From: Glycine soja
Lineage: Eukaryota > Streptophyta > Magnoliopsida > Fabales > Fabaceae
Assembly: GCF_004193775.1 (NCBI RefSeq)
Contig: NC_041016.1
Span: 43,883,522-43,947,521 of the forward strand
Length of the DNA stretch: 64,000 nt
Reading direction: 5' to 3'
A program made the translations under genes and the position numbers. This document shows positions 36,400 to 49,202 of the stretch, piece by piece; the first letter of the stretch is position 1; the number at the start of each line of letters is the position of its first letter. Below the pieces are notes generated by a model that saw nothing but the letters and a program-made list of their open reading frames with translations, searched no databases and was not told where the DNA came from.

Positions 36400-37490
36400 A
36401 TAGTTCATTTATTGCTCCTTCCTCTCTTTCACTCTCTTCATTGATCCCCCTTCGATCTCTTGCTCTGATCTTCCTTAATTCCTCTCTTGCTTGGTCTCAT
36501 GCTTTAGCATTAGGGTTTTTTCATTCTCCAAACTCCAATATAATATGTGTTTACGCCTTGAATTACTTTTCTTTCTTATTTTATTTTTGTCCACTCATAC
36601 AATACCCTTTACGTCTCACATTTTATATATGCACACAACATGTGGCTATATCTTTAATAATAAAAATTAGAAGAAGAAAAAACAAATGAGAGTGTACTTA
36701 ACAAAAACGGAAACTGAATATGTAAAAGCCTTGTATTAAAGTATAAAACTAGACCAAAAGTCCAACTTAAAAAAGGGGCTGGATTCCATTGAGGTGAACA
36801 AAATTAAACTAGATTTTGTTGCATTGTTCTCTAACCCAAAAAAAGAAATAAGTCATAGAATTGCGATTTCATTGTCTCATAATATAATAACATTGTCTCA
36901 TGATATAATAACAGAATGCATTATTATATCTAAGTTAATAACAAAATATAATAAAATCATAATTTTATTATATATTATATAACGAAATCACAATTTCATA
37001 AAGGAAGTGTGAAAATAATTACGTAATAAAATGATAATATATTTTAATCAACCGAATGATAATTCGGTAAGAAAAACTTTTTTGGAATAAAACAAGGAGA
37101 CAATCCGTTAATAGGGATCAATAGCAACTCCTAACTCACTATTCCCATTATAAGCTCCTCTTTTTACATTCCATTATTTTTTTTTTTAAAAAAAGTGTGA
37201 AATTCCACTCTTACCCTCACTCACTCATCCCCTACACCCTCCCTTCTCTCGTTCACTCTCCGCACTCCCACAATCCGAAATAGAATAAACACAGGTTTCG
37301 TATTCAACAAAAAAGAAACTGAAACGTGCAAACTTGTTACTTTATCACAAATGTCTAAAACACATAGACAAATAAATAAACCACACCAATTAGGAACAAA
37401 GCAGAAAGAGGGTCTGAACCAAAAACATGGAGGATGCGAGGATTTGTTACCTGTATCTTTAAGGAAATTAAAAAAAAAAAAAGAACATAT
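36400..37490. other. Intergenic sequence
   Basis: Mostly AT-rich. 37190-37280 is CT-rich (CACTCACTCATCCCC...). No gene seen. Confidence 0.5.
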
Positions 37491-37497
37491 AATCAGA

Positions 37498-38640
37498 AGG
37501 TTAAAATATATTTTTTCGCTTTTATAAATATCAAAAAATTTGAAATTTGTCCTTGTAAATTTTTTTATATATTTTTCGTCCTCATAAAATTAAAATGCAT
37601 TATTTTTTTATCCGAAGCCAGGCTTGAACGAATCTGAGCCTACATGATAGTTTTTAAAACTTAAATTATAATCTAAAATATGTTTTTTGTCCCTATAAAT
37701 ATCAAAATGTTCGAAATATGTCCTTGTAAAATTGAGTTTTTTTTTCGTCCTTGAAAAATTGAAATTTATTACTTTTTGGCTTGAACATAAGTTCAAATAT
37801 CTGAACATGTGTCACTCTTTCATTGATTTCATTGATGGTTATGGGTGTGAGTGATTTCTAGAGATTAAAAACTACCACAAAATATAGAAAAAAAACCTCA
37901 CAAATTTGTAAAATCCTCTTTCGTAACCTTCTTCTTCCCTAACTTTCTTCATCTTCTTCGAATTTAAATAAACATTTTTTCTCTTTTTTAAATGTTCTAT
38001 TCAATTGCAATAACCAACACTACCTTATTAACCCTATTATCTTCTTCTTCTTTGGATTTTTCTTCCTTGTGAAATCCTAATATCTTCACTCTCAAACTCA
38101 ACGTTATGAATACCAATTTCAGTGTTTTATTAGAATCAAACATTGTCGACAAACTTAACAATTTGGCTTCTGAATTCATCTCTCTCTCAGATTAGCATGA
38201 TGGATGAAGAAGATGAAGGAAGTTAAGGAAGAGGAATTTATAAATTTGTGGGTTTTTTTTGTTTTTGCATTTTGTGATGATTTTTATCCCCCAGAAATCA
38301 CTCACTTTCACTGCCATCAATGGAAGCAATAAAAGAGTGTCACATAGGTTCAGATTTACTCGAACCTATGTCCAGACAAAAAAATAATAAATTTTAATTT
38401 TTCAAGGACGAAAAAAAAGACTCAAATTTTGTAAGGATAGATTCCGAATATTTCAATATTTATAAGGACGAAAAATATATTTTAACCTATAATTTAAGTT
38501 TTAAAAAATGTCACGTAGACTCAGATTCATCCAAGCCTAACTCTGACCCAAAAAATAACACATTTCTATTTTATGAAAACAAAAAACATACCAAAAGTTT
38601 TGTAAAGATAATTCCAAACTTGTCCATCTTTTGTACAAAC
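37498..38640. mobile_element. Fold-back element with ~450-bp inverted arms built of tandem units
   Basis: The left arm (37498 to about 37955) and right arm (about 38198 to 38640) are inverted copies. Examples are GGTTAAAATATATTTTT against AAAATATATTTTAACC, CTGAACATGTGTCACTCTTT against AAAGAGTGTCACATAGGTTCAG, and CTTTCTTCATCTTCTTCG against its inverse near 38203. Each arm holds two tandem units starting TAAAATAT.TTTTTCGTCC..ATAAATATCAAAA (37500 and 37673). The loop holds only a doubtful 60-codon frame. Arm length suggests a non-autonomous Mutator-like or Foldback-type element; no target duplication was confirmed. Confidence 0.75.
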
Positions 38641-38649
38641 AAACAAGTT

Positions 38650-39805
38650 ACGTATTATTTTGTACACCCCTTAAAATAAATCACCAACAACTAATCTTTG
38701 AGAAATTCTAGAAAGGGAATTCTGGGTATGCATGCAGGTAACCTACAAAATGTGAAGATGACAATAATGCTTGACTACACCGGCAACCTTGTACCACAAC
38801 AAGAAAATCTTTATTTTGCTACCAATTAGCAATTTAATCACATATTAGCTATCATTCTCATATATGAGGGTCATTCTCATATGAAACATCTCCTCTCTAT
38901 ATATATGAAATTATAAAAAATACTATAAAGGAGTTAATAGTATGTCGTGAACTTTGAAGTTTTTTCGTAAAAACTTGTGCAAAACATGAATTCATAAATA
39001 GTTTTGTATAAGGAAATGCGAAGAGATGAACTTAAATGATGAAGTGAAAGCACAAGATTTTTGTATACCAATTCACTTAACCAAAACTACATTCAGTTTT
39101 CAACCTTAAAAGGATTTTACCAATCAATAAAATTACAACAAGTACTTTTTATGTTATTCCTAGTTATAACAACAATAATCTTAAGCTCTTAATCCGCTTA
39201 ACCTGATATTATCAAACCCAAGTATTCTTAATAAATGTTAACCTAATATTATCAAAAGTCACACTTCTAAGTTTCACAAATAACAAATGTTTGAAAGATT
39301 ACAACGAATCAACTCACAAAATGAGGTTATAAAAATTTAACATAAGTTTCAATAACTTTGCAAATCAAAGAATAAACTATACACACCACCTGAAAGGCCA
39401 ACATGGCTAACTCTTTTTTATTGGTGGCCCACATGACATATTCAATGTGTAAAATATATTTTTTAGTTTATATACTTTCGTTAAATCTTGTTTTTTCCTC
39501 GAACTCTCGTATCATGTAATTTAGTCATTGAATTTTATAAAAAAAAAGTTTTAATCTCTTCTCACACAATCCTTATAGACAACATTAATTTGTGCTCAAC
39601 ATGAAGAGAGACTAAAAAAATGCTTTTTTTAAAATAAAGTTCAGAATTGTATAATTTAAAAGTTCAAATACTAAAAATAAGATTTAAAAAAAATATAAGA
39701 ACTAAAAAGATATTATACCTTTATTTCAATAGATTTAGAATAGTTTTAAAATCATTACACTACTACATGAACGAATTCATGCCATTGACCATTGTAATAA
39801 TCTAA
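38650..39805. other. AT-rich intergenic sequence downstream of the UGT gene
   Basis: No ORF or repeat of note. The minus-strand gene should be terminated here, but no single polyadenylation signal stands out. Confidence 0.45.
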
Positions 39806-39808
39806 ACA

Positions 39809-42800
39809 CTACTTTGTAGCAATTTTGTTCATAAGAACTTGACGAACCACGTTGTCCATGTTCACAAACGAAGACCCATGTGGACTCGAAGCAGCCTCGT
39901 GTGCCAATTTCTTCCACTCCAAAGCTCTTTCCTTCATCTCCTTACCCTTTTCCCCTTCCATCAACTCCCTCACAAGTGCTTCAACTTTCTCCCTCTTAAC
40001 ATCCTCTATCTCCAACCCAATCCCCCACTCCTTGCAACAAAATCGACAATTGGTTTGTTGCTCCGCAAAGAAAGGCCAACACAACATTGGAACCCCTTCA
40101 CACACACTCTCCAACGTTGAATTCCAACCACAATGTGTCAAGAATCCCCCAACCGCTGGGTGAGCCAAAACCTCCTCTTGGGGACACCAACTTGCCAACA
40201 TGCCTCTATCTTTGGTCTCTTTCACAAATTCATTGGGTAACGCACAATTAATTTCCCCTACCACAAGATCGGGCCTAATGACCCACAAAAAGTTTTTGTT
40301 ACTATTTGCAAGTCCCCATGCTAACTCTGTCAATTGGTCACTAGTCATGACCATAATGCTCCCAAAGTTCACATAAACCACTGAATTTGGTTCTTTTGAG
40401 TTAAGCCATTCTAGACACTTTGGCTCTTCCTTCCAAAGGTTGGACCCAATTGTTTTCAACTCCTCGTTGTTGGTGACATCATTGTTCAAGAGTAGGTTTA
40501 AGGGGCCAATGGAATAGATAGGAGGCAACAATATGGATGAGAATGCATCCAAAACGTCATGCTCTAATGCATCAAACGTGTTCACAATGATTGCTGAAGC
40601 TTTTTGAGCTCTCTCACACTGGCTATATATGAAATCCATCATCATGAGATCTTGTGGGTTTGTGGTTCTCATGAAGCTAGGCAAGTCCTTTAATCGAATT
40701 TCTTTGATGCCTGGTACCCAATCGATGGAATTTTCTAAGTAACTTGAGTCTGCATGTCAACCACAAAATCACTTTGTTAAACTCATGTGTATCAACTAAG
40801 TTTTCAATGTAGATAACTCCTTAATATATAAATGAACTCCACGGTCTTAGATTTAATGTCTCAGATACTTCTGGAGGGATTAATAAATAAATAATTAATA
40901 ATTAAAAATTAAATTGTAATTAGATTAAATAAGAAAAATTTGTAAAGGTAAGTGTTATTGATGGAAATAGTGGTTGGGATTAATACCCACCATCGCAAAA
41001 CAAGGTCTTCTTCCTCATTTAAAAATGTTATCTTTGGTCATCATAAATAGAGGGTGAAATTTTGTTTTTCTCTTCTTCCAAAAAATCAAAGTGTACAGGA
41101 AAAAATCTCATTAGGGAAAAAGATACACATTATTTATTTATTATCTATTATTTGTGAGAATCATAGGTTTCAAGATCAAGATCCTGTTGATTTTCTATAA
41201 TTGTTAATTTATGACACGCATAGGTTATAAAACTTATGACTCTATAATAATAATTTATTTTTGTTTCAATTATAAATGAATCTTAATTATAAAATTTAAG
41301 AATTTTATTTTTAGGCTGCTATGTAAGATATTTTATTATTGTTGAATTTTCGAAACGAGCTGTACGAAGTGGTGTTACATTGCGTGAACGAAAGCCGTCT
41401 ATTTCTGAGTTGAAAATCTCTATTAAAGTGGTATCTTCCAATCATGGAGAAGGATAGCGAAAGTCCTTCTATGTTGTTCTTTTTCCTTCCTGGAATGAAA
41501 AGCAGGCCTATGTGTACGTTTCTGAAACAATTTGAAAAGGAATTCTTTGAAATTGTTATTTGCAATCCACTTTTTGCTATTCTCAATCCCACTTGCTCAA
41601 TTTTTTTTCCTGAATATTATTGTTGAGTGTAATTAAAGGATTGAAAATTTATGCCCTGTAATTAAATTAACGTGAATGCTTTAAAATTATCGATAGCATT
41701 AAATATGTATATCCTATACATTTGCTTCAATGTGATTGAACTTTTATTATTTTATTGGTTATAATGTAAATGTATGGTATTTATTTGCCCTGAAATGAAA
41801 TTAATAAAATGGCTATGAATTGTTAATAACAATAAGTATGTGCAAGCCATATATTTGGTTGAAATTAAGTGTATGATAGATTTGTTAGTCACCAAGGTGA
41901 CCAAGTCTATAAGGTTATTTAATTTCAAATTAATGATTATTTCAATTACTCATAGAATAATGGATGTTAAATTATATGATTATTTGTTTAAGGGTACATT
42001 GAAATTCATTGTTATAAAACATTTATGGATCGTCCAAAGGTTGATTAGTTGTTCTAATAATTAATGAATATAATTGTAGGGGATCTGTGTTTATCATTAG
42101 TTTTATTTATGTACTCGAAGGAAATAAGTACTACTAATTGGCGCATATTTAATTGTCAAATAATGTTAAGAATTTTATTAGCATCATTATGTTTGTATGT
42201 CATGTGATGGTGTATCAGCCAAAGGAGAACATCAATATACATTGACTGTTATTTGAATGAATCATATGTATGACATGTGTTTTATGTCTCACAACACTTT
42301 ATGAATTTTATTATGAAGATAAAGTCCATAAACTTAGCCTAATGTTCATGAGAATGATTGTTGCAGACAGTATTAAGACAACTCTCCCTAAGATCGATAA
42401 TGCTAAAGAGTTTATGGGATTAGTGGGAGAGCTCTCTCAAACAACTGATAAGTCTCTTGCTGAGACATTAATGAGTACATTGATCACTTAAAGTTTGATG
42501 GTTCACGTACTATGCATGAATATGTCATTGAGATGACAAACATTGCAGCAAGACTTAAGACCTTGGGAATGACTGTAAATAAGAACTTCCTTGTTCAGTT
42601 TATTTTGAACTCGTTATTGTCTGAGTATGGCCTGTTCTAAATGAGTTATAATACCATGAAAGATAAATGAAATGTCCATGAATTGCCCAATATGTTAGTT
42701 TAGGAAGAAACGAGGCTTAAGAATTTAGGAAGTCACTCAGTCCATTATGTAAGCCACCAAGGGAATCAAGGAGCTAAAAAGAAATTTATGAAGAAGCATG

Positions 42801-45800
42801 ATAAAGGCAAAGTGTCATTAAAGATCAATGACGACTCTTTGCAAATCCAAAAGAAGGTATCAAAGGACAATAATTGCCAATTTTGTGAGAAATCTGGATA
42901 CTTCCAGAAGGATTTCCTAAAGCGTAAGTCTTGATTCGAAAAAAAAGGTGAACTTAATGTTCTTGTATGTTTTGAATCAAACTTAACTGAAGTTCCCTAT
43001 AATACACGATGGATTGATTCTGGATGTACAACTCATGTTTCTAATACTATGCAGAGATTCCTTACAATCCAAACCATAAACCCAAATGAGAAGTTCGTCT
43101 TCATGGGGAATAGAGTGAAAGCTCCATTGGAAGCAGTCGGGACTTATCGTTTAAAATTCGACAGTAGACATCATTTATATTTACTGTAAACTTTTTATGT
43201 ACCTAGTTTATCTAGGAATTTAGTTTCATTATCTAAACTTGATGTTACTGGACACTCTTTTAATTTTGGTAATGAATGTTGTAGTTTATTTAAGCATAAT
43301 CATCTCATTGGTATAGGTGTTCTTTGTGATGGTTTATATAAATTAAAATTAGATGGTTTGTATGGTGAAACCATTTTAACTCTGTATCATAATGTTAACA
43401 CTAAGCGTAGTTTAGTAAATGAACGAACTGCTTTCTTGTGGCATAAACTTTTACGTCACATTTCTAAAGAAAGGATTGAAAGATAAAAAAAGAATGAAAT
43501 TCTTCCTGATCTAGATTTTACGGATCTAAATATTTGTATGGATTGCATTAAGGGAAAACAAACAAAACATACAAAGAAAGGAGCTACAAGAAGCACTCAG
43601 TTTCTTGAAATTGTGCATACTGCTATTTGTGGACCTTTTGATGTTAATTCTTTTGGAAAGAAAATATATTTTATTACCTTTATTGATGACTATTCACGTT
43701 ACGGTTATGTCTACCTACAACATGAGAAATCTTAGGCAATGGATGTCTTAGAAATTTACTTGAATGAAGTAGAAGACAATTAGACAGAAAGGTGAAAATT
43801 ATTAGATTTGATAGAGGTGGTGAGTATTACAGAAGATACGATGAAACTAGGCAACACTCAAGTCCATTTGCTAAGCTTCTTCAGAAACGTGGCATTTGTG
43901 CGCATTACACAACGCCCAGAACACCACAACAAAATGGTGTATCAGAAAGGTGTAATAGAACTTTAATGGATATGGTTGAGAGTATTTAATCAATTCAACT
44001 TTACCCGTATCTTTGTGGATGTATGTCTTGAAAACTGTCATTTATTTGTTGAATAGGGTTCCTAGTAAGACAGTTCCAAAGACAACTTTTGAACTGTGGA
44101 CAAATATGACACCTAGTATAAGGCACTTGCATGTTTGAGGTTGTCAGACATAAATAAAGATTTATAATCCGCAAGAAAGAAAATTGGATGCAAGAACAAT
44201 TAGTGGATATTTCATTGGTTATCCAGAAAAGTCAAAGGGGTATATGTTTTATTGTCCTAATCATAGTATGAGAATTGTTAAAACTGGAAATGCAAGGTTC
44301 ATTGAAAATGATAAAATTAGTGGGAGTACAGTTCCACGAGATGTGAAAATTAAAGAAGTTAGAGTATAAGTCCCTTTAACTTATGTTTCTAACAGTAATG
44401 TGATTGTTCCTTTAGTTGTTCCAAAAAATAATGAAGAGGAGTAACACAATAATGAGCCCATGATACATAATGAACCTATTATGGAAGAACCACAAGAAGT
44501 AGCATTAAAGATATCTCAAAGAGAAAGAAGACTAACTATTTTGAATGATTATGTGGTATACCTACATGAAACAAAAATATACTTAAGCATTAATGGTAAT
44601 GATCCAGTTTCATTTTCACAAGTTGCAAGCTGTGATAATTCTGAAAAATGGTTAAATGCCACGAAAGAAGAGATAAATTCCATAGAACATAATAATATTT
44701 GGGACCTTAGAATTGCTAAAGGATTGCAAGAGAGTTGGTTGTAAGTGGGTTTTCAAGACTAAACGTGACTCTCATGACAATCTTGAAAGTTACAAGGCTA
44801 GACTTGTTATTAAGGAATTTACTCAGAAAGATGACATTGATTATAAAGAGACATTTTCACCAGTCTCAGGAAAGGAGAAGACTAATTTGTAGTACATGGA
44901 AGGGACTATGTCGATTAAGTGATGTACAACCGTCATGACTCGAATTGGTTCTTATTCTTAATTATGAATTTATGATGTACCCAATGTATAGAATAATTTA
45001 GTCATTTTAATGCGCATTATGTTAGTTTAATCTATTTATTTATTTAGTCCATAATGTTTATTAATGTCACATGAGTCAAGTGAGAGAATGTTAGAATTAA
45101 TGTCTCATGTGACTTATGTAGGGATTAATAAATAAATAATTAATAATTAGAGACTAAATAATAATTGGGTTAAATATGAGAAGTTTCTAAAGATAACTGC
45201 TACTTGATGGGAGTAATAGTTATAAAAGGGGATTAATACCAACTAACATGAAACAAGGTCTCCATCCTGACTAAAGAGTGTTATTTCTAATCTCTTGTCA
45301 TCACAAACATAGAGAGATAAAAAGAATAATCCAGAGAGTGAAATCTTGTTTCTCTCCTCTTCCAAAAAATCAAAATGCACATGAGAGAAGCCTCATTATG
45401 GAGAAAAATATGCATTGTTTATCTATTATCTATTATTTGCGAGAATCATAAATTTCAAGATCATGTTGATTTCCTATAATTGTTAATCTAGAAAACCCTT
45501 AAATTTTTTACTGACAGTGCGACTTTGTTCTCGATTTATTCCTCTGTATCATTTATTCCCTCTCTTTCCCTCAAACATGTATATATATAAGAAAAATATT
45601 AGTCATATTTATTTATGAGTAAATAATAAATGCACTTAGGGTAATATTTTCTATAATATTCAACATGTATAATGAATTTATTAAATTTTATAATAATTAT
45701 CTTAAAATTCATACAAATTTATTAATTTTTTTTATTATCAGTAGATTTTTTTTTGCATTAATAGTATATATTTTTAAATCTCTAATATAATATCTACCAA

Positions 45801-45869
45801 TTAAATTATATTAGTCTTGTTCTCTGACTCAGAATTTTTTTAATTCAATGTATAGAAAAATTAGAAAAA

Positions 45870-45900
<31 letters not shown>

Positions 45901-47534
45901 TTCACGTGATTATTATAAATATGCTTCTCCTTTTCAAAATATGGTGATAATGTTTTGAAAAATCCCTCAATTTAAACTTCTAATATTAATTTGGGTGCTA
46001 GAACGTTACTCTTATATGAATTTTTGTCAGGAAGTTTTTTTCTCTTCTTCTTATACCCAATAAACTACATAAAGAACTCAATACTAAGCTATTGGCATGC
46101 TTAGCAAGTCCATTAGCAACAGTTTGTTTCTTTGAACACATGATTCCAGTGTTCCTTCCACTATAGTGGAAGTAAATTTTTAACGGTACTTATTATGGAA
46201 AAGCTGAAAAGCATGGATCACTTTAATCTACGGTCATATTAATTCCTTAAATATATATTAAACTGTCATCATATTATTTTCTTTTATAGATTTTTTCATC
46301 AAATTACTTCCTCAAAAATATAAAATTATCACCAATTCGTCTTTTATATAAATTTTTTAATTTTACATATGAACAAATTTGATGTTATTTTATATATTTG
46401 AAGAATTAATCTAATAAAAAGTTAAAAGAAGCACGACAACAATTTAGTATTTAATGAATTTCTAATAATAAAAATCTTTGAATGACTAACACAATAACAC
46501 CTTAATATTTAGAGGAATAAAACTATTTTACTTTTAAAAAAATAATACAAATTTTGATTACTTTAAAATTAATACATTAATTTTAAAACTATAAAAACAT
46601 TCAAGTTTTAGTAATTTCCTATTTATAGGAATGGGAGACAGATACTAAGAATTTATACCAACTCATGTATTTTATTCAACTAAGTTAGGTTTCTCGGAAT
46701 ATATATAACGAATTACTAAAACTTGAATGTTCTTATATATAGTTTTAAAGTTAATGATGGAAAGTCAATAAAAGAAGACAAAATAATATATACAGCTCAA
46801 TTAATTGAAAAGTATTACTAATACACATATAATTAATTTTTAATTATAAAATATATTACATATATTATGTGAGTATGTAGAATACCCAATATCTATATAT
46901 ACTTGCAAAATTAAAATCAGCTAGTAGTTAAAAAGAAATATTTACTTATGAATAAAGTTTAGATTTAAATATTATTCCTCAATACCATAGAAAAATATCA
47001 TGTACGAATTTTCATATATAGTAAAGACATTAACCAACCTTTGAGATGTGTTAAGCCCATATCAACAAGTCTTGGATATTTCATGTAACACATGTACCCA
47101 CATGCACTAGCTGTCGACAAAATCACGTCAGGGATGCCTAATTCTTGGGCAGCATCCAAAGTGAAGGACATGCCACTGTCAGAAACTATGCAAGTCACAG
47201 GAGGAGTATCCGAGGCACTATTGAGTTTTGAAAGGAGATTTTTGAAGGGAGTTAAACAAGTCCTTCTAGTAGACTCACTTAAAGAAACTACGTCTTGTGT
47301 GGCATCAACATCAGGGTTATCAGAGAGACCATCAGGGATGGTTTCAAATTGAAATGATGGGACACTATTGAGGGAATCAGAACCTCTTGATTTGAGAAGG
47401 CGTTTGTGGTTGTATTCTGTGTTAACAAAGGTGATGTGGAAGCCTCTAACATGAAGGAGTTTTGCTAGCTTGAGCATTGGGTTTATGTGGCCTTGTGCTG
47501 GGTATGGGATGCACACAGCATGAAGCTTTTCCAT
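39809..47534 (-). CDS. UDP-glycosyltransferase, UGT85-like, two exons
   Basis: Exon 1 is 47534-47039, exon 2 is 40749-39809; donor AAAG|GTTGG, acceptor TGCAG|ACTC, phase 1, giving 1437 nt (478 aa), normal for the family. The start is ATG 47534; an upstream in-frame TTG is not used. The N-terminal acceptor domain has [17 protein letters not shown] with the catalytic His of PAQGH, and [10 protein letters not shown] with the catalytic Asp region. The PSPG box at about residues 353-396 is complete ([41 protein letters not shown]); its final Gln points to UDP-glucose. The intron position after MGLTHLK fits UGT85 genes, many of which glucosylate terpenoid, cyanohydrin or hormone-like aglycones; the substrate is unknown. 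The 6289-bp intron contains a decayed Copia element. No inactivating change was seen. Confidence 0.92.
40845..45490 (+). mobile_element. Decayed Ty1/Copia element inside the UGT85 intron
   Basis: Related LTRs at about 40845-41211 and 45089-45490 share GGGATTAATAAATAAATAAT, CTCTTCTTCCAAAAAATCAA and GTTGATTT.CTATAATTGTTAAT. They bound a plus-strand gag-pol relic, antisense to the host gene. A purine tract GTGAGAGAA precedes the 3' LTR at 45089. No TGGTATCAGAGC primer site remains after the 5' LTR and no target duplication was found, so the element is old. Confidence 0.85.
42340..44938 (+). pseudogene. Copia gag-pol remnant (intronic)
   Basis: Across stops and frameshifts: gag helix region ([20 protein letters not shown], 42370-42430), degenerate zinc knuckle [14 protein letters not shown] (last Cys lost, near 42890), protease motif [14 protein letters not shown] (near 43008), GAG-pre-integrase [17 protein letters not shown] (43537), integrase [14 protein letters not shown] (43675) and RFDRGGEYY...[13 protein letters not shown] (43800-43965), the start of RT (44640-44870, ETFSPVS). 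The rest of RT and all of RNase H are missing before the 3' LTR. The sequence is clearly related to the element at 47.8-54.7 kb. Confidence 0.88.
45495..47035. other. Remaining UGT85 intron sequence
   Basis: AT-rich with a short (TA)n at 45880-45900. Nothing coding is recognised. Confidence 0.55.
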
Positions 47535-47622
47535 TGTGCCCAATTAGCAATTAGCAAAAAAATTAACGAGAGTACTAATTTGTGGCTTGTGAATTATGCA
47601 AACTAGTCTTCCTCACACAACA

Positions 47623-47629
47623 TTTTATA
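47623..47629 (-). promoter_or_regulatory. TATA box of the UGT85 gene
   Basis: The minus strand reads CCCTATAAAATG, 89 bp upstream of the ATG at 47534; this would place transcription start about 60 bp before the ATG. A Copia LTR begins only about 145 bp farther upstream. Confidence 0.6.
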
Positions 47630-47773
47630 GGGGAGAGAGGTGGTGTTTAATTTGTTTTCAAATTAATGATCTGTTATTATATGATTTGACTAAATTCCAA
47701 ACTTGATATTAGGTGGCCGGTGAATTCAGTTAGGTTGGGAATGTGTTGTCACCAGAATTTCGAACTATATCAC

Positions 47774-48246
47774 TGTCACAGAGTAAGCCCACGCGTTCCA
47801 CGTTCTTTTATATTTTATTATTTTGAAAAATTTAGTTATTTTCGAATTTGGTTCATTTTCCATCCACATTCAATTTATATTTTTGTAAATATATTTGTAA
47901 CCACCTTCGGTAATAAATCACGTACCCATCATTTATCATTTATCTCATGTACTGATAACTTCCTACCTCTTGTTTTGATAACAAGTTGAGCTCTGTGATG
48001 GACAGACTCTATAAATAGGATTGAGTGCTCTCAGTTTTGTATCACCAAACCCACTTCTCTATCCAGAAAAAATACAGCATCTATTCAGATGAGTAAGGGT
48101 CTGGAAGTGTTCGTGTGTGCGCCGTTTCCCGTTCAATTTGCAATGGCTGGAGGTACGCTCGTAATATTTTTAATTTCCGCTGTTTAATCTAAATATGTCA
48201 TTTAAATTGATTTGCATATTTAGATCAGTATATGTATATTTTTACA
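47774..48246 (+). repeat. 5' LTR of the Copia element
   Basis: 473 bp ending ATTTTTACA directly before the primer-binding site. It has TATAAATA at 48010-48017, and an ATG followed by GGCTGGAG|GTACGC near its end (ATG at 48143) that is also present in the 3' LTR. By eye about 30 substitutions, mostly transitions, plus small indels separate it from the 3' LTR. Confidence 0.9.
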
Positions 48247-49191
48247 TTTGGTATCAGAGCATATTTGTACCTCTGTCTTCTTGTTGGGTCGTTCCTATTA
48301 TGCGGAGTTTATTTTCTGAGTACATGGGTGTTATATTTTAAGCCTCCTTAATTCAAAATAACATCAAAATTAGGAATGATATGAGTTTTCTAATTTTTCT
48401 ATGATTTAAAACGTATTTTTGGGTGTCTAAAATGCATATAATGATGTGGGTTTTTCGAAATTGAGGTAATAATTTTTTTTACCCACTGCTGGAGGTTACT
48501 GTCTTGGAATTGTTAATCTACATTTTAAACTAACAATTTTAAACAAAGTGTGACTTGATCCAGTGGTAGATGTGGTTTATATTACCTCTTTGTGTGTCTC
48601 TAAGTTATGCTGAACATGCAATATTATGTTAAATACTGGTATTAGTTGGATTTAATCCTTTAAAGTTTATTACATGTTGAATGAATATACGTGCAATGTT
48701 ATTTTGAATTGGTATACATGTAATTTTTATGATTCAATATTGAGCACATTTGCATTATTAAGTATGTTTATGCAAGGATTATTTTTGAATGTTAAGTGAT
48801 TAATATAATTTTATTAAATTTTAGAATAGCCACAACATCTTTAATTGAGTAAAATTATATGCTAAATTTATAATCACATTAGAAATATTAATTGTGATTA
48901 ATCATATGTAATGTGATGAAATCTACTCACAAGAATTTTGTTATATTTATATGATTAATTAAGATAAAATATTAAATTATATTTCTTAATTTACCCACAG
49001 GAATTAAGGAAAAGAACATGATTTAATAGTTTTATCATAAAGTTGCATGATGAATCTAATTGAGTAGGACTTTAGCCCACAGGCAAGTTTTGTGTCACTA
49101 GATTCATATATTGAGACATGATTTGCATTGGCAAAACATGACATTTGTTTAGTCTCAAATTTTCTTAATGAGCATGTGTGTTTGTTTGCAG
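48153..49191 (+). other. Candidate intron joining an LTR-encoded start codon to gag
   Basis: The donor GGAG|GTACGC lies inside the 5' LTR, ten bases after the ATG at 48143. The acceptor TTTGTTTGCAG|TTTC lies just before the conserved gag sequence. The short first exon would encode Met-Ala-Gly plus one base, and the frame continues exactly into VSQSMNISFDLP. The 1.04-kb span includes the primer-binding site, so only subgenomic mRNA would be spliced. Inference from splice signals and frame; the unspliced alternative is initiation at ATG 49203. Confidence 0.5.
48249..48260 (+). other. Primer-binding site (initiator tRNA-Met type)
   Basis: TGGTATCAGAGC follows the 5' LTR after two bases; this is the standard Copia site complementary to initiator tRNA-Met. 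Confidence 0.9.
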
Positions 49192-49202
49192 TTTCACAAT
49201 CT

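Noticed and set aside
36345..36689. 114-codon frame as a novel secreted protein
   Set aside because: The first codons are the end of a LINE RT fragment; the rest is low-complexity Ser/Leu sequence with no support.
39839..40163. Plus-strand frames of about 93-103 codons opposite the UGT exon
   Set aside because: Shadows of the conserved PSPG-encoding strand; no independent protein features.
46998..47543. A 181-residue truncated glycosyltransferase
   Set aside because: The frame runs past a good splice donor at 47038 into the intron and uses an upstream TTG; exon 1 joins exon 2 at 40749 in frame, so the gene is complete.
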